NCBI GenBank assembly: GCA_019800895.1
Contig: JAHVKF010000002.1
Location: 310,001-374,000, forward strand
Direction of reading: 5' to 3'
DNA: 64,000 nucleotides
Origin: Halomonas denitrificans
GTDB taxonomy: Bacteria; Pseudomonadota; Gammaproteobacteria; Xanthomonadales; Wenzhouxiangellaceae
Shown here: in pieces, positions 24,285 to 37,639 of the stretch
Layout of the letters: each line of letters begins with the position of its first letter
How positions within the stretch are numbered: position 1 is the stretch's first letter
Program-made: the position numbers and the translations under genes
The notes under the pieces: generated by a model
Told to the model about the DNA's origin: nothing
Database searches by the model: none
What the model saw: only the letters and a program-made list of their open reading frames with translations

Positions 24285-27008
24285 CTAGTGAGCGCTTTCC
24301 CAGTCCTCGCCGACGCCCACTTCGACCAGCAGGTCCACCGCCAGCTCGGCCGCCGACTCCATCCGCTCGGTGATGCCGGCGCGGACTTCATCGATCGCGT
24401 CCTCGCGCACTTCGAGGACCAGTTCGTCGTGGACCTGCATGATCAGCCGGGCCGGGGCGTCCTGGCCGCTCAGCCAGCCATCGACGTCGATCATCGCGCG
24501 CTTGATGATGTCGGCCGCCGTGCCCTGCAGCGGGGCATTGATCGCCGCGCGTTCAGCGGCCTGCTGTCGCTGACGGTTGCGCGACCGGATCTCGGCCAAC
24601 CACAGGCGCCGCCCGGCGAGGGTTTCGACGTAGCCGTCCTTCTTCGCCTGCCTGCGGGTCGCGTCCATGAACTCGCGCACGCCCGGATAGCGGGCGAAGT
24701 AGGTGTCGATGTACTCCGACGCGGTGTCGCGGTCGGTCTCCAGCTGTTTCGCCAGCCCCCACGCGCTCATGCCGTACATCAGGCCGAAATTGATCGCCTT
24801 GGCCGCGCGCCGCTGGTCGCCGTCCACCTCGTCGACGGCGCGCCCGAACACCTCGGCCGCGGTCGCGCGGTGGATGTCCTCGCCGGCGGCGAACGCGCGC
24901 TTGAGGCCGTCGTCGCCGGACAGGTGGGCCATGATCCGAAGCTCGATCTGCGAATAGTCGGCGGCCAGCACCTTCCAGCCCTCGGGCGCGACGAAGGCCT
25001 TGCGGATGCGTCGACCCTGCTCGGTGCGGATCGGGATGTTCTGCAGGTTCGGGTCGGTCGAGGACAGACGGCCCGTCGCCGTGCTGGCCTGGTGGTAGTG
25101 GGTGTGGATCCGGCCCGTGTCGTCGCGCACCTTCTCCGGCAGGCGATCGGTGTAGGTGCTCTTGAGCTTCGACAGGCCGCGATGCTCGAGAATCAGCCGC
25201 GGCAGCTCGTGCTCGGCGGCCAGCTCCTGGAGCACGTCCTCGGCGGTCGACGGCTGCCCCTTCGGCGTCTTGCGCACGACGGGAATCTCGAGCTTCTCGA
25301 ACAGGATTTCCTGCAGCTGCTTCGGCGAGCCCAGGTTGAACTCGCCCCCGGCAGCCTTCCACGCCTGCTCCTGGATCGCGTCCATGCGCTCGGCGAGCTC
25401 GGCGCTCTGGGCGGCGAGCCGGTCGGCATCGATCAGCACCCCGGTACGTTCCATCCGCGCGAGGACCCCGATCAGCGGGATCTCCAGGTCGCGGTAGACG
25501 TCGCGCACCCGCTCGGTCTTCGACAGGTCCGGCCACAGGCTGCGATGCAGCGCGATACACACCTCCGCGTCCTCGCCGGCGTATTCGGCGGCCTGGGCGA
25601 CCGGCACCCGGTCGAAGGTGACCTGCTGCTTGCCCTTCCCTGCGACCTGCTCGTAGGGGATGGTGGTCCGTCCGAGGTAGCGTCCGGCCAGCGAGTCCAG
25701 GTCGTGACGGGTGGCGGTCGCGTTGTAGCAGTACGACTCGAGCATCGTGTCATGGGCCACGCCGGCCAGCGTCACGCCGGCCCGGTCGAGCACGTTGAGG
25801 TCGTACTTGGTGTGGTGGGCGAGCTTCGGCCGGTCGGCATCTTCCAGCACCGGCTTCAGCGCCTCGATCGCCTCGTCGCGATCGAATTCCGTGTCCTGGT
25901 CGACGTGACCGACCGGCACGTACCACGCGCGACCGGGCTCGACGGCAAAGGAGAAACCGACCAGGTCGGCGTCGAGCGGCTCGAGGCTTGTCGTCTCCGT
26001 GTCGAAGGCGATCAGCTCGGCCGCGCCCAGGACCTCGACCAGTGCATCGAGCTGCGCCCGGGTGGTCACGGTCTCGACCTCGACCGCCGCGTCGCCCGAT
26101 GCGGGACCCGCGCCGTCGGAACCTTCGCTCTCCTCACCGCCTTCGTCCAACTGGCGCAGCCAGGTCGTGAAGCCGAAGCGCTTGAGCAGGTCGGCCAGCC
26201 GGTCGTGCTCGGGCTCCGCGGGGGCCAGCGCATCGAGGTCGAAGTCCAGTTCGACATCGTCCTTCAGGGCAACGAGCCGGCGCGACAGCGGCAGCTGGTC
26301 CAGGGCCGCGCGCAGGTTCTCGCCGATCTTGCCGCCGATGTCGTCGGCGTTCTCGATCACTCCTTCGAGATCGCCGTACTTGTCCAGCCACTTCGCCGCG
26401 GTCTTGGGGCCGCATTTCTCGACCCCGGGAATGTTGTCCGAGGCATCGCCGGTCAGGGCCAGGAAATCGCCGACCCGCTCGGGTCCGACGCCGAATTTCT
26501 CCCGCACGGCCTCGGGGTCGTAGCGCTTGTCCTGCATCGTGTCCTCGAGAACCACGCCGTCGCCGACCAGCTGGGCCAGGTCCTTGTCGCCCGACGAGAT
26601 CAGCACCGGCCGGCCCGCGGCCCGTGCCCGGCGGACCAGCGTGGCGATCACGTCGTCGGCCTCGACGCCCTCGATCGCCACGCGCGGCACGCCGAGCGCA
26701 TCGATGAGTTCGTGCAACGGTTCGATCTGGCGCCGGAGGTCGTCGGGCATCGACGGTCGATTGGCCTTGTAATCGGCATAGGCCTCGTGACGGAAGGTCC
26801 TGCCCGGCGCATCGAAGATCACCACCAGGCCGGCCGGCGACCGCTCCTTGACCAGCCGCCGGATCATGTTCGCCACACCGAAGATGGCGCCGGTCGGTTG
26901 GCCGTCGGCTGCGGTCAGGCTGGGCAGGGCGTGGAAGGCGCGGTAGAGATAGGACGAGCCGTCCACGAGGCAGAGGATTCCGGCGTCGCGTTCGTCGGAT
27001 GCGGACAT
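24285..27008 (-). CDS. polA: DNA polymerase I
   Basis: A 907-residue polymerase with all three activities. The 5'-3' exonuclease (about 1-290) has ILCLVDGSSYLYRAFHALP and GDASDNIPGV; the 3'-5' proofreading domain (about 320-510) has IAFDTETTSLEPLDADLVG with Asp and Glu intact; and the polymerase domain has motif A LAADYSQIELRIMAH, motif B RRAAKAINFGLMYGMS and motif C MQVHDELVLEV. It fills gaps during Okazaki fragment processing and repair. The first domain is followed by an acidic linker (EGGEESEGSDGAG). The start at 27008 is the family start; an in-frame ATG 30 bases upstream adds non-conserved residues. It is divergent from the DUF2782 gene, a neighbourhood also found in Pseudomonas. Confidence 0.97.
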   Translation of the reverse strand: MSASDERDAGILCLVDGSSYLYRAFHALPSLTAADGQPTGAIFGVANMIRRLVKERSPAGLVVIFDAPGRTFRHEAYADYKANRPSMPDDLRRQIEPLHELIDALGVPRVAIEGVEADDVIATLVRRARAAGRPVLISSGDKDLAQLVGDGVVLEDTMQDKRYDPEAVREKFGVGPERVGDFLALTGDASDNIPGVEKCGPKTAAKWLDKYGDLEGVIENADDIGGKIGENLRAALDQLPLSRRLVALKDDVELDFDLDALAPAEPEHDRLADLLKRFGFTTWLRQLDEGGEESEGSDGAGPASGDAAVEVETVTTRAQLDALVEVLGAAELIAFDTETTSLEPLDADLVGFSFAVEPGRAWYVPVGHVDQDTEFDRDEAIEALKPVLEDADRPKLAHHTKYDLNVLDRAGVTLAGVAHDTMLESYCYNATATRHDLDSLAGRYLGRTTIPYEQVAGKGKQQVTFDRVPVAQAAEYAGEDAEVCIALHRSLWPDLSKTERVRDVYRDLEIPLIGVLARMERTGVLIDADRLAAQSAELAERMDAIQEQAWKAAGGEFNLGSPKQLQEILFEKLEIPVVRKTPKGQPSTAEDVLQELAAEHELPRLILEHRGLSKLKSTYTDRLPEKVRDDTGRIHTHYHQASTATGRLSSTDPNLQNIPIRTEQGRRIRKAFVAPEGWKVLAADYSQIELRIMAHLSGDDGLKRAFAAGEDIHRATAAEVFGRAVDEVDGDQRRAAKAINFGLMYGMSAWGLAKQLETDRDTASEYIDTYFARYPGVREFMDATRRQAKKDGYVETLAGRRLWLAEIRSRNRQRQQAAERAAINAPLQGTAADIIKRAMIDVDGWLSGQDAPARLIMQVHDELVLEVREDAIDEVRAGITERMESAAELAVDLLVEVGVGEDWESAH

Positions 27009-27131
27009 TGCGGTTTCGCGGCGTGATCGAACCGCCATGATACGCGCGCCGACTCGATGCCAGGTCGGGGTCTGCTATCCTTTCCCCGACAGCGAAGGGC
27101 AATGATCAAGGGGCCTCAACGGGAGCACGCC

Positions 27132-27494
27132 ATGAACCGGTTCTTCATCCACTGCGTCGTCTCGACCGGCCTCCTGGTCGCGGGTACGGCGGCTCTCGCC
27201 CAGCAGTCGCCGCCCCCGTCGGACGCCCCGCCGCCTCCGCCGATCCGTGAACCGCTGCCGCCGAAGGTCAGCGAGCCCGAAGACGAATTCCAGCCCGGCG
27301 TGGTGATTCGCCAGGAAGACGGTCGAACGGTCGAGGAGTACAGCACCGGCGGCCGGGTGTACATGGTCCGCATCACGCCGGCCGTGGGCCCGCCCTACTA
27401 CCTGGTCGATACCACCGGCGACGGCCTGCTGGACCTTCGCCACGAGACCTTCGAGCCGGTCAAGCCGGTGTACTGGAAGCTGTTCGAGTGGTGA
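27132..27494 (+). CDS. Secreted DUF2782 protein
   Basis: A 120-residue protein with a signal peptide (core LLVAGTAALAQQ), a Pro-rich linker (PPPPPIREPLPP) and a DUF2782 domain: VVIRQEDGRTVEEYSTGGRVYMVRITPAVGPPYYLVD. Function is unknown. It is commonly encoded beside polA in gammaproteobacteria, as here, divergently with about 120 bases between. The start at 27132 gives the signal peptide and follows a GGGAGCACGC ribosome site. Confidence 0.85.
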   Translation: MNRFFIHCVVSTGLLVAGTAALAQQSPPPSDAPPPPPIREPLPPKVSEPEDEFQPGVVIRQEDGRTVEEYSTGGRVYMVRITPAVGPPYYLVDTTGDGLLDLRHETFEPVKPVYWKLFEW

Positions 27495-27540
27495 TCGCGC
27501 GCGGCGCGAAGGCACCCCGCCCGCGGCGCCCGGCGCGCGT

Positions 27541-31293
<3,753 letters not shown>

Positions 31294-31446
31294 CGCCCGT
31301 CGCTCATCGCTTGCCGTCGGTCATTCGGTGGTCGCTGGGTCATCGATCGCGGGTCACGCGTCCGTGGTCCTCCTCCCGATGGCCGTCGTCGGCCATCGAT
31401 TGCACGATACCCGATCGACGGGCTGCCGTCGCGCCGCGCGCGGCAC

Positions 31447-32754
31447 TCAGTCGTCGTCCTGCTGCAGCGCGTTCCAGCGCGCGCGGATGCGATCCAGGCC
31501 GAGGTTGCCGCAGCCGCCCAGGGAGACGCGCGCGGCCAGGCTGTCGCCGGGCGATCGTTGTTCGAGCGCGGCAAGTTCGTCGCCGACCCGCCGGTAGGCG
31601 TCGCGGAACGACAGGCCCTCGGCAACCAGTTCGTTGGCGCGGTCGGTCGCGAACTGGGCCGGCGTCACCGCCGCGGCCATTCGCTCGCGGTTCCAGTCCA
31701 GGCCCGCAAGCAGCCCGGGGACCAGGGCCAGGCCCTCGAGCCCGCGCGCGAAGGCCCGCAGGACCGGCGGCTTGGTGTCCTGCAGGTCGCGCTGGTAGCC
31801 CGAGGGCAGCGACAGCACCGATTCCAGCTCGGCCCGCGCGCCGATCACGGTGGCATGCAGCGCGCGCAGCAGTTCGACGGCGTCCGGATTGTGCTTGTTC
31901 GGCATGATCGACGAGCCGGTACAGAACGCGTCCGGGACCCGGGCGAAGTCGAACTCCTGGCTGGCGAACAGGCTCAGGTCCCAGGAAAGGCGCCGCAGGT
32001 CGCCGGTGGCCGCGGAGAGCGCGTCGAGCGCCCGCAGTTCGGCCTTGCCGCGCTGGGCCTGGGCGTTCTGCGGATTGACCACGAGGCGGGCGAAACCCAG
32101 TTCGCGCGCCACGCCGTCGCGGTCCAGCGCCAGGTTGACGCCGAACCCAGAGGCGGTCCCCAGCGGGCTGGCGTTCAGGTGCTCGCCGATCGCCTTCGCC
32201 AGTTCCGCGTCGTCGACGAAGGCCTCGGCGTGGCCGGCCCACCAGAGGCCCAGGGAGCTCGGCATGGCCTGCTGCAGGTGCGTGTGGCCGGGCAACGGCA
32301 CGTCGGCTTCCCGTTCCGCGCGGTCCAGCGCCACATCCGCGATCGCCAGCGCGATTTCGCGCAAGCGATCGAGCCGGTCGAGCAGGTACAGCCTGAGCGC
32401 CACCGCGACCTGGTCGTTGCGCGAGCGCCCGGCGTGAATCCGCTTTCCGGTTTCGCCCAGGCGCTCGGTCAACCAGGTCTCGATCGCCGAGTGGCCGTCC
32501 TCGAACCGCTCGTCGAGCACGAAATCGCCGGCGGCGAAGGCCTCGGCCAGGGCGTCGAGCTCGCGACCGATCGCGCCGGCCTGCTCGTCGGACAGCAGAC
32601 CGATGCGCGCCAGCCCGCGGGCATGGGCGCGACTGGCCCGGATATCGAACGGCAGCAGCTCGCGATCGAGGACCACGTCCTGTCCGGCCAGGAACCGCAT
32701 CACGGCCTCCGGCACCGCCGCACTCGCACTCTTCTTCCAGATCGGCTCGCTCAT
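31447..32754 (-). CDS. argH: Argininosuccinate lyase
   Basis: A 435-residue lyase of the fumarase/aspartase superfamily. Diagnostic motifs are HAGRSRNDQVA, PGHTHLQQAMPSSLG and the signature loop GSSIMPNKHNPD. It splits argininosuccinate into arginine and fumarate, the last step of the pathway. It starts inside the last codon of argC (4-base overlap), so it is the last gene of the argF'-G-E'-B-C-H operon. The order matches Xanthomonas. Length and motifs are normal. Confidence 0.96.
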   Translation of the reverse strand: MSEPIWKKSASAAVPEAVMRFLAGQDVVLDRELLPFDIRASRAHARGLARIGLLSDEQAGAIGRELDALAEAFAAGDFVLDERFEDGHSAIETWLTERLGETGKRIHAGRSRNDQVAVALRLYLLDRLDRLREIALAIADVALDRAEREADVPLPGHTHLQQAMPSSLGLWWAGHAEAFVDDAELAKAIGEHLNASPLGTASGFGVNLALDRDGVARELGFARLVVNPQNAQAQRGKAELRALDALSAATGDLRRLSWDLSLFASQEFDFARVPDAFCTGSSIMPNKHNPDAVELLRALHATVIGARAELESVLSLPSGYQRDLQDTKPPVLRAFARGLEGLALVPGLLAGLDWNRERMAAAVTPAQFATDRANELVAEGLSFRDAYRRVGDELAALEQRSPGDSLAARVSLGGCGNLGLDRIRARWNALQQDDD

Positions 32755-33731
32755 GCAAGGTCCTCCAGTCCGTTCCGTTCAGGCAGGCCGAGCGCGCAGT
32801 TGAGGTTCTGCAATGCCTGGCCGGCCGCACCCTTGAGCAGGTTGTCGAGGACCACCACCCAGGTCGCCCGGTGACCGTCGCGCTCGTCGACGGTGAAGCC
32901 GCCGATCGCCAGGCCGCAGGGGGGCACGGTACCGCAACGGAGGTCGCGCAATTCGGGCACCTCCGCGGCGGTCCGGACCAGCGGCTCGTCCTTGTAGACC
33001 GATGCGAAGCGCTCGCGCAGGCCGTCGGCCGTGACCGGCTCGGTCAGCACCGCCGAGATCGTCAGCGAAATGCCGCGGAAGAACGGCGCGACATGCGGGT
33101 GGAAGCGGACCGGCCGGCCGAGATGGGCACCGATCTCGCGCTCGTGCACATGCCCCGCCAGCGCGTACGGAATCAGGTTGTCCTTCAGCCGATCCGGGTC
33201 GTTGCGCGGCGACGGCGTTCGTCCGGCGCCGCTGTAGCCCGACACGCCGAACACCACCGGCGGCGCGGCCAGCGCATCGCGGACCGGCAGCAGGCCGAAC
33301 TGCGCGCCGGTGGCGTAGCAACCGGGGTTGCTGATGCGCCGGGCGCCGGCCAAAGCGGCGCGATTGAACTCGGTCAGGCCGTAGACCCAGTCGGTGTCGA
33401 AGCGGTGATCGGCGCCGAAGTCGAGGATGACCGCGTCGGGATGCGCGGCTTCGATCGCACCCACCCACGGCGCGCTGGCCCCGTTCGGCACGGCCAGCGC
33501 CCAGACATCGGCGTCGACCTCGGCCACGTCGGCGGGCTCCAGCGCGACGAAGGCCTGCGCGGGATCGGGCCAGCCCTCGACCTCCCCGGCGATCGGCTGT
33601 CCGGCCTGCGCACCGCTGGACGCGACGGCGAGTTCGATCGCCGGATGATCCAGCAGCAAGCGAAGCAGCTCGCGCCCGGTGTAGCCCCGCCCCCCGATCA
33701 GCGCCAGACGATGTTGCTTTCGTTCGATCAT
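32751..33731 (-). CDS. argC: N-acetyl-gamma-glutamyl-phosphate reductase
   Basis: A 326-residue enzyme with the NADP fold (LALIGGRGYTGRELLRLLLDHP), the catalytic cysteine in ISNPGCYATGAQ and substrate residues in GVSGYSGAGRTPS and HPHVAPFFRGI. It reduces N-acetylglutamyl phosphate to the semialdehyde. The start at 33731 gives MIERKQHRLALIGG. It overlaps argH by 4 bases. A 192-base spacer with an inverted repeat element separates it from the upstream argB gene, yet all genes run in the same direction and should be cotranscribed. Confidence 0.95.
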   Translation of the reverse strand: MIERKQHRLALIGGRGYTGRELLRLLLDHPAIELAVASSGAQAGQPIAGEVEGWPDPAQAFVALEPADVAEVDADVWALAVPNGASAPWVGAIEAAHPDAVILDFGADHRFDTDWVYGLTEFNRAALAGARRISNPGCYATGAQFGLLPVRDALAAPPVVFGVSGYSGAGRTPSPRNDPDRLKDNLIPYALAGHVHEREIGAHLGRPVRFHPHVAPFFRGISLTISAVLTEPVTADGLRERFASVYKDEPLVRTAAEVPELRDLRCGTVPPCGLAIGGFTVDERDGHRATWVVVLDNLLKGAAGQALQNLNCALGLPERNGLEDLA

Positions 33732-33756
33732 CGTGCCCGCATCCTCGAGGACCTCT

Positions 33757-33914
33757 TTACCGCAGATGAACGCAGATGAACACAGATTGGAAGGCAACTG
33801 CCGAAGAGCTGCATTGAAGAGCCGACCTCGGGGGGCTGGGCCGGCCGACCGGCGAACAGTTCGAACGGCGGTCCGATTTTCGATCTGCGTCCAACTGCGT
33901 TCATCTGCGGTTCC
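33757..33914. repeat. Inverted-repeat-bounded element with CGCAGATGAA ends, copy 2, inside the arginine operon
   Basis: Left end: three 10-base units CGCAGATGAA, CGCAGATGAA, CACAGATTGG (33761-33790). Right end: the inverted set CGATCTGCGT, CCAACTGCGT, TCATCTGCGG (33881-33910). The 90 bases between contain no gene. The whole unit could fold into a cruciform or an RNA hairpin in the argB-argC spacer. Confidence 0.65.
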
Positions 33915-33923
33915 TTTCGCCTT

Positions 33924-35261
33924 TCAGCACACACTGGCGTTCTCGACCCAGCCCGAGTCGCGGCCGGCGGCGTCGTCGACGAGGGCCGCTCGCTGCTCCG
34001 GCGATTCGATGCCGATCGTGTAGACGACCCAGCCGCCGCGGCGATCGCAGGTGTCGGCCTGTTGAAAGTACCAGCCGGCGATCGGATTGTTGGCCCGGGC
34101 GCGCCAGTACATGGCCGGGCAGCGCGCGCGAAGCGCCTGCCAGAGCGCGGCACCCAGGCCTTCGCCGCGCGCTTCCGGGGTGACCACGATCTTGTCGAGG
34201 TAGGGCACGCCGTCGTGCCCTTCGAGAACCAGCGCCGCGGCACGGCCACTCTCGGCCAGGAACACCCCGAGCTGCTTGCGGCCTTCGAGCCAGTCCGGCC
34301 GCAGTTCGCGGTCGAAGCTGCCTACCAGCAACCGCTCGAAGCCCTCGCGACGGGCGCCCGGGATCGCGTCGAACCATTCGATCGCTTCGCCCTTGCGGAC
34401 CAGCGTGCCGGCACCGGTGTGGGTGAACAGCTCGCGGGTCAGCTTGCCGGCCGAGGTGATCGACACGGAGGCCGACGGCGACAGCGGCTCGAGCATGTCG
34501 CGGATCTGCTGCAGCTTCAACTGCATGCCCGAGTGGACCCAATCCTGGCGAATCAGCGATTCGAAATCGTTCGTCAGGCTGATCGCGGAAATGACCCGCT
34601 GGTCCTCGTCGAGCAGGCCGCCGGTGGGGGTCAGGAAGATGATCTTGTACGGCTTGAGCGCCCAGACCAGTTCCCGCGTGGCGATGTCGGCGTTGATGTT
34701 CATGACCTGGCCGGCGCGGGTCTCGCCAAGGCAGGCCACAACGGGCAGCGCGCCGGCCGACACCGAGCCGCGGATCGAATCGAGGTCCACCGATTGCACC
34801 TGGCCGACCAGGCCGAGCTTCTCGCGATCGGCGAAATCGCATTCGAACACGCCGTGCAGCAGCCCGCGTGCGCGCACGCCATGGCGCTCCAGCGCGTCGA
34901 CCAGCTTCGCGTTCTCGCGGTAGATCACCGGCCGCGCCACGGCCATGACCTCCTCCGTGGTCACCCGGAGGCCGTCGTGCTTCTGCGATTCGATGCCCGC
35001 CTCGGCCAGCGCATCGTCGAGCTGTCGCCCGGCGCCGTGGAGCACGATCGGGTACAGGCCCAGACGATGAAGAAAGGCCAGCGCGGCAACCAGGTCATCG
35101 AGCTGATCGGCCAGGATGCCGCCGCCGACCTTGATCACGGCGAACCGCGTCTCGTTGACGCGCGAGAACTGCTCGAGATATTGCCGCGCCTCGCGCGAGG
35201 AGCCGAGCTGGCCGAGCAGTTCGACGACGGTGGACCGGACGATAGGATGCGCGTCGCTCAT
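33924..35261 (-). CDS. argB: Bifunctional acetylglutamate kinase / N-acetylglutamate synthase (NAGS-K)
   Basis: A 445-residue fusion: an amino-acid-kinase domain (about 35-290: FAVIKVGGGILADQL, VLHGAGRQLDDAL, MNINADIATRELVWAL, PTGGLLDED) and a C-terminal GNAT acetyltransferase domain (about 300-445: EGHDGVPYLDKIVVTPEARGEGLGAALW, YWRARANNPIAGWYFQ). This two-domain form, resembling Xanthomonas and animal enzymes, makes acetylglutamate and phosphorylates it, covering the first two steps. The start at 35261 overlaps the end of argE' by 4 bases. No separate argA or argJ is in the window. Synthase activity is inferred from the fusion, not proven by sequence. Confidence 0.92.
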   Translation of the reverse strand: MSDAHPIVRSTVVELLGQLGSSREARQYLEQFSRVNETRFAVIKVGGGILADQLDDLVAALAFLHRLGLYPIVLHGAGRQLDDALAEAGIESQKHDGLRVTTEEVMAVARPVIYRENAKLVDALERHGVRARGLLHGVFECDFADREKLGLVGQVQSVDLDSIRGSVSAGALPVVACLGETRAGQVMNINADIATRELVWALKPYKIIFLTPTGGLLDEDQRVISAISLTNDFESLIRQDWVHSGMQLKLQQIRDMLEPLSPSASVSITSAGKLTRELFTHTGAGTLVRKGEAIEWFDAIPGARREGFERLLVGSFDRELRPDWLEGRKQLGVFLAESGRAAALVLEGHDGVPYLDKIVVTPEARGEGLGAALWQALRARCPAMYWRARANNPIAGWYFQQADTCDRRGGWVVYTIGIESPEQRAALVDDAAGRDSGWVENASVC

Positions 35262-36391
35262 GGGTCGACGCCCTCGGCTGCACCTTCGACCAGCGCCCGG
35301 TAGTTCGAATACGCCGCATCGAGCTGGTCCAGTTCGACCCACTCGTCGACGATGTGGGCCTGCTCGATGTGTCCGGGCCCGCAGACGAGCGCGTCGAGTC
35401 CGGCCGCGGAGAACAGGGAGGCCTCGGTCCAGAAGTCGACGGACTCGGTGATCGCGAGCCCGTGGCGGTCCGCGAAGGCGCGAGCACCATCGGTGGTCTT
35501 CCCCGCGGCGGGCAGCGGCGGCCCGCTGAACGGAATCTGCCACTCTGCGCGTTCCTGTGCCCCCGCAAGGCCCGCGACCTCGTCGAACAGCGCCTCGTTG
35601 TCGCCGCCCGGTGCGAGCCGGGCGGACCAGTGCAGGTCGCAGCGGTCGGCGATCACGTTGCTCTTGATGCCGCCGGACACGGTGCCGATGTTGAAGCAGG
35701 TCGGGCGGCCCGCGTCGGCTTCCGCGCGGCAGCGGGCGAGCGCGGAGGCCATCCAGCGGCCGGCCGCGTGGACCGCCGAGTCCTCCAGCGCGCGAAACTC
35801 GGACGAGTGTCCGGCAACGCCGCTGAATCGACCCTTCACCGACAGGTAACCGCGATGGGCCAGCACGGCCCGGTTGCCGGTCGGCTCGCAGACCACGGCG
35901 GTCGCATAGCCCTCTGCTCCGCCTGCTCCGATGAAGTTCTTGACGCAGCAACCGCCCGCCCCTTCTTCGTCAGAGGTGAACAGCAGGGCCATCGGCGCTT
36001 CGGTCGTCCGGGCGACCCGGAGCAGCGCCGCGGCAGCGCCCTTGATGTCGCAGCTCCCACGGCCCCAGGCCCGGCCGTCCCGGACCGTGAGCTCGAGCGG
36101 AGGCACCGACCAGCCTTCGCCGACCGGCACCGTGTCGAGGTGGCAGTTGAACAGCACCCGCGGCTCGCCGCGGCGCGCGTGCAGGCTGACGTGACCGTCG
36201 CCGTGATCCACGGTCTCGACCTCGAACCCGTCCGGCAGCGCGTCACGAACGTGCGCGTACATCGGCGAATCCGCCGTGATCGCGCGCGGCGGGTTCTGGC
36301 TGTCGTCGGCGATCAACACCGCCAGATGGCCGAGGATCGCTTCGAGATCGCTGCGGTTGCCGATACCGCTACTCCCGTACCCCACCGTCAT
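35258..36391 (-). CDS. M20 deacetylase, probably N-acetylcitrulline deacetylase (ArgE')
   Basis: A 377-residue M20-family metallohydrolase with the binuclear zinc motifs LFNCHLDTVPVGEGW, GRGSCDIKGAAAALL and TSDEEGAGGCC, and the dimer-domain motif GTVSGGIKSNVIADRC. In Xanthomonas the enzyme at this place removes acetate from N-acetylcitrulline, not from acetylornithine, to feed argininosuccinate synthase. The neighbouring acetylornithine-type transcarbamylase makes that substrate likely here. It overlaps argG (4 bases) and argB (4 bases). Specificity is inferred from context; the family is certain. Confidence 0.88.
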   Translation of the reverse strand: MTVGYGSSGIGNRSDLEAILGHLAVLIADDSQNPPRAITADSPMYAHVRDALPDGFEVETVDHGDGHVSLHARRGEPRVLFNCHLDTVPVGEGWSVPPLELTVRDGRAWGRGSCDIKGAAAALLRVARTTEAPMALLFTSDEEGAGGCCVKNFIGAGGAEGYATAVVCEPTGNRAVLAHRGYLSVKGRFSGVAGHSSEFRALEDSAVHAAGRWMASALARCRAEADAGRPTCFNIGTVSGGIKSNVIADRCDLHWSARLAPGGDNEALFDEVAGLAGAQERAEWQIPFSGPPLPAAGKTTDGARAFADRHGLAITESVDFWTEASLFSAAGLDALVCGPGHIEQAHIVDEWVELDQLDAAYSNYRALVEGAAEGVDP

Positions 36392-37584
36392 TTCGACCGG
36401 ACCTTGGCCGCCAGCGTCGAGGACTGCCCGACCAGCTTGACGAAGCCCTCGGCCTCCTCCGGTGTCCAGCTCGCCGACTGCGCATAGACCGCATCCGGAT
36501 CGGCCAGCGTGTAGGGCGAATCGACCGCCACCGCCAGCAGGCTGCCGCCTTCAGTGGCCAGCCGGACTTCACCTGTCACGAAGCGATTGGCCGATTCCAG
36601 GTAGGCCTCGAGATCGGCCTTGTGCGGCTCGAAGAAGAACCCGGTGTAGACCAGCTCGGCCCAGCGCGCGGCGATCGTGTGTGCGAACTGGTTCTGCAGC
36701 TTGGTCTGGACGCTTTCGCTCAGCGCCCTGTGCGCCGCCATCAGCCCATCGATGCCGGGGCACTCGAACACGATCCGGCCCTTCAAGCCGATCGATACAT
36801 CGCCCGTATAGAGATGACGACCGACGCCCCAGGCGCCGAGTTCGCGGTTCAGGCGCTCCAGCATGACCGGCCCGTCCAGCGTCTCGCCGTTCAGCGTGAC
36901 GGCGCGGCCGGCGTCGAAGCCCAGCGTCCACTCCTGCTGTCCCTCCGGCCATTCGGCGCGCGGGCGACACCACACCCGCGTGTCGTCGGCCGGCGCCTCG
37001 AAGCGATCGATCTCCTGGCCGGAAAGCGTCACGCCCAGCAGGTTCTCGTTGATCGAGTACTTCGAAGACGAGGCAGGCACCTCGACGCCGGCTTCGGCCA
37101 TGAGCTCGAGTTCATGGGCACGTACGTTCGAGGTTTCCCGCTGCAGCTCTCGGATCGGCGCATGGATGAGGTAGTCGCCGAGGCTGCGCACCGACTGGTC
37201 GAAGCGCAGCTGGTCGTTGCCCATGCCGGTGCAGCCGTGGGCGAAACGCTTCGTGCCCAGCCGGTCGGCCAGCTCCAGGCAGCGCTCGACGATTACGTAG
37301 CGGTCCGAGCACAGCATCGGATACTGGCCGAGCATCCGTGCCCCGCTCCACAACAGCGGAACCACGAACTGATCCCACAGCGCCGGTCCCGCGTCGAGCT
37401 CGTGGTGCTCGGCCGCGCCCAGCGATCGCGCACGATCGGCAATCCATCGCCTGTGCTCGGCAGACACGCCGCCGGTATCGACGAAGGCCGTGTGAACCTC
37501 GTAGCCCTGGTTCTTCAGCGCCAGCACGCAGTAGCTGGTGTCGAGGCCGCCGGAGAAGGCGAGGATGATCGATTGCTTGTTCAT
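36388..37584 (-). CDS. argG: Argininosuccinate synthase
   Basis: A 398-residue enzyme joining citrulline and aspartate with ATP. It has the N-type pyrophosphatase motif LAFSGGLDTSYCVLAL, then CTGMGNDQLRFD and KYSINENLLG, the expected ATP, aspartate and citrulline contacts. The length is that of the shorter bacterial group rather than the 447-residue E. coli form. The start at 37584 (MNKQSI) is preceded by an A/T-rich TCCTAAATAT and no strong ribosome site. It follows a 630-base repeat-filled spacer after argF', which is unusual inside an operon, and overlaps argE' by 4 bases. Confidence 0.95.
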   Translation of the reverse strand: MNKQSIILAFSGGLDTSYCVLALKNQGYEVHTAFVDTGGVSAEHRRWIADRARSLGAAEHHELDAGPALWDQFVVPLLWSGARMLGQYPMLCSDRYVIVERCLELADRLGTKRFAHGCTGMGNDQLRFDQSVRSLGDYLIHAPIRELQRETSNVRAHELELMAEAGVEVPASSSKYSINENLLGVTLSGQEIDRFEAPADDTRVWCRPRAEWPEGQQEWTLGFDAGRAVTLNGETLDGPVMLERLNRELGAWGVGRHLYTGDVSIGLKGRIVFECPGIDGLMAAHRALSESVQTKLQNQFAHTIAARWAELVYTGFFFEPHKADLEAYLESANRFVTGEVRLATEGGSLLAVAVDSPYTLADPDAVYAQSASWTPEEAEGFVKLVGQSSTLAAKVRSK

Positions 37585-37639
37585 ATATTTAGGATTCCGG
37601 GTCGTTGCAATGTTCTTGCCTTTCGATGGTTCAATCCGT

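Noticed and set aside
24180-27026. A 948-codon plus-strand frame opposite polA, and a 1147-codon frame opposite the SLC13 and argH genes (29431-32874)
   Set aside because: Both are antisense shadows of strongly supported genes; their composition is Arg/Gly/Asp/Val-rich with no recognisable family.
33757-33914. CRISPR array
   Set aside because: The 10-base units are contiguous, few and paired in opposite orientation, with no spacers and no cas genes.
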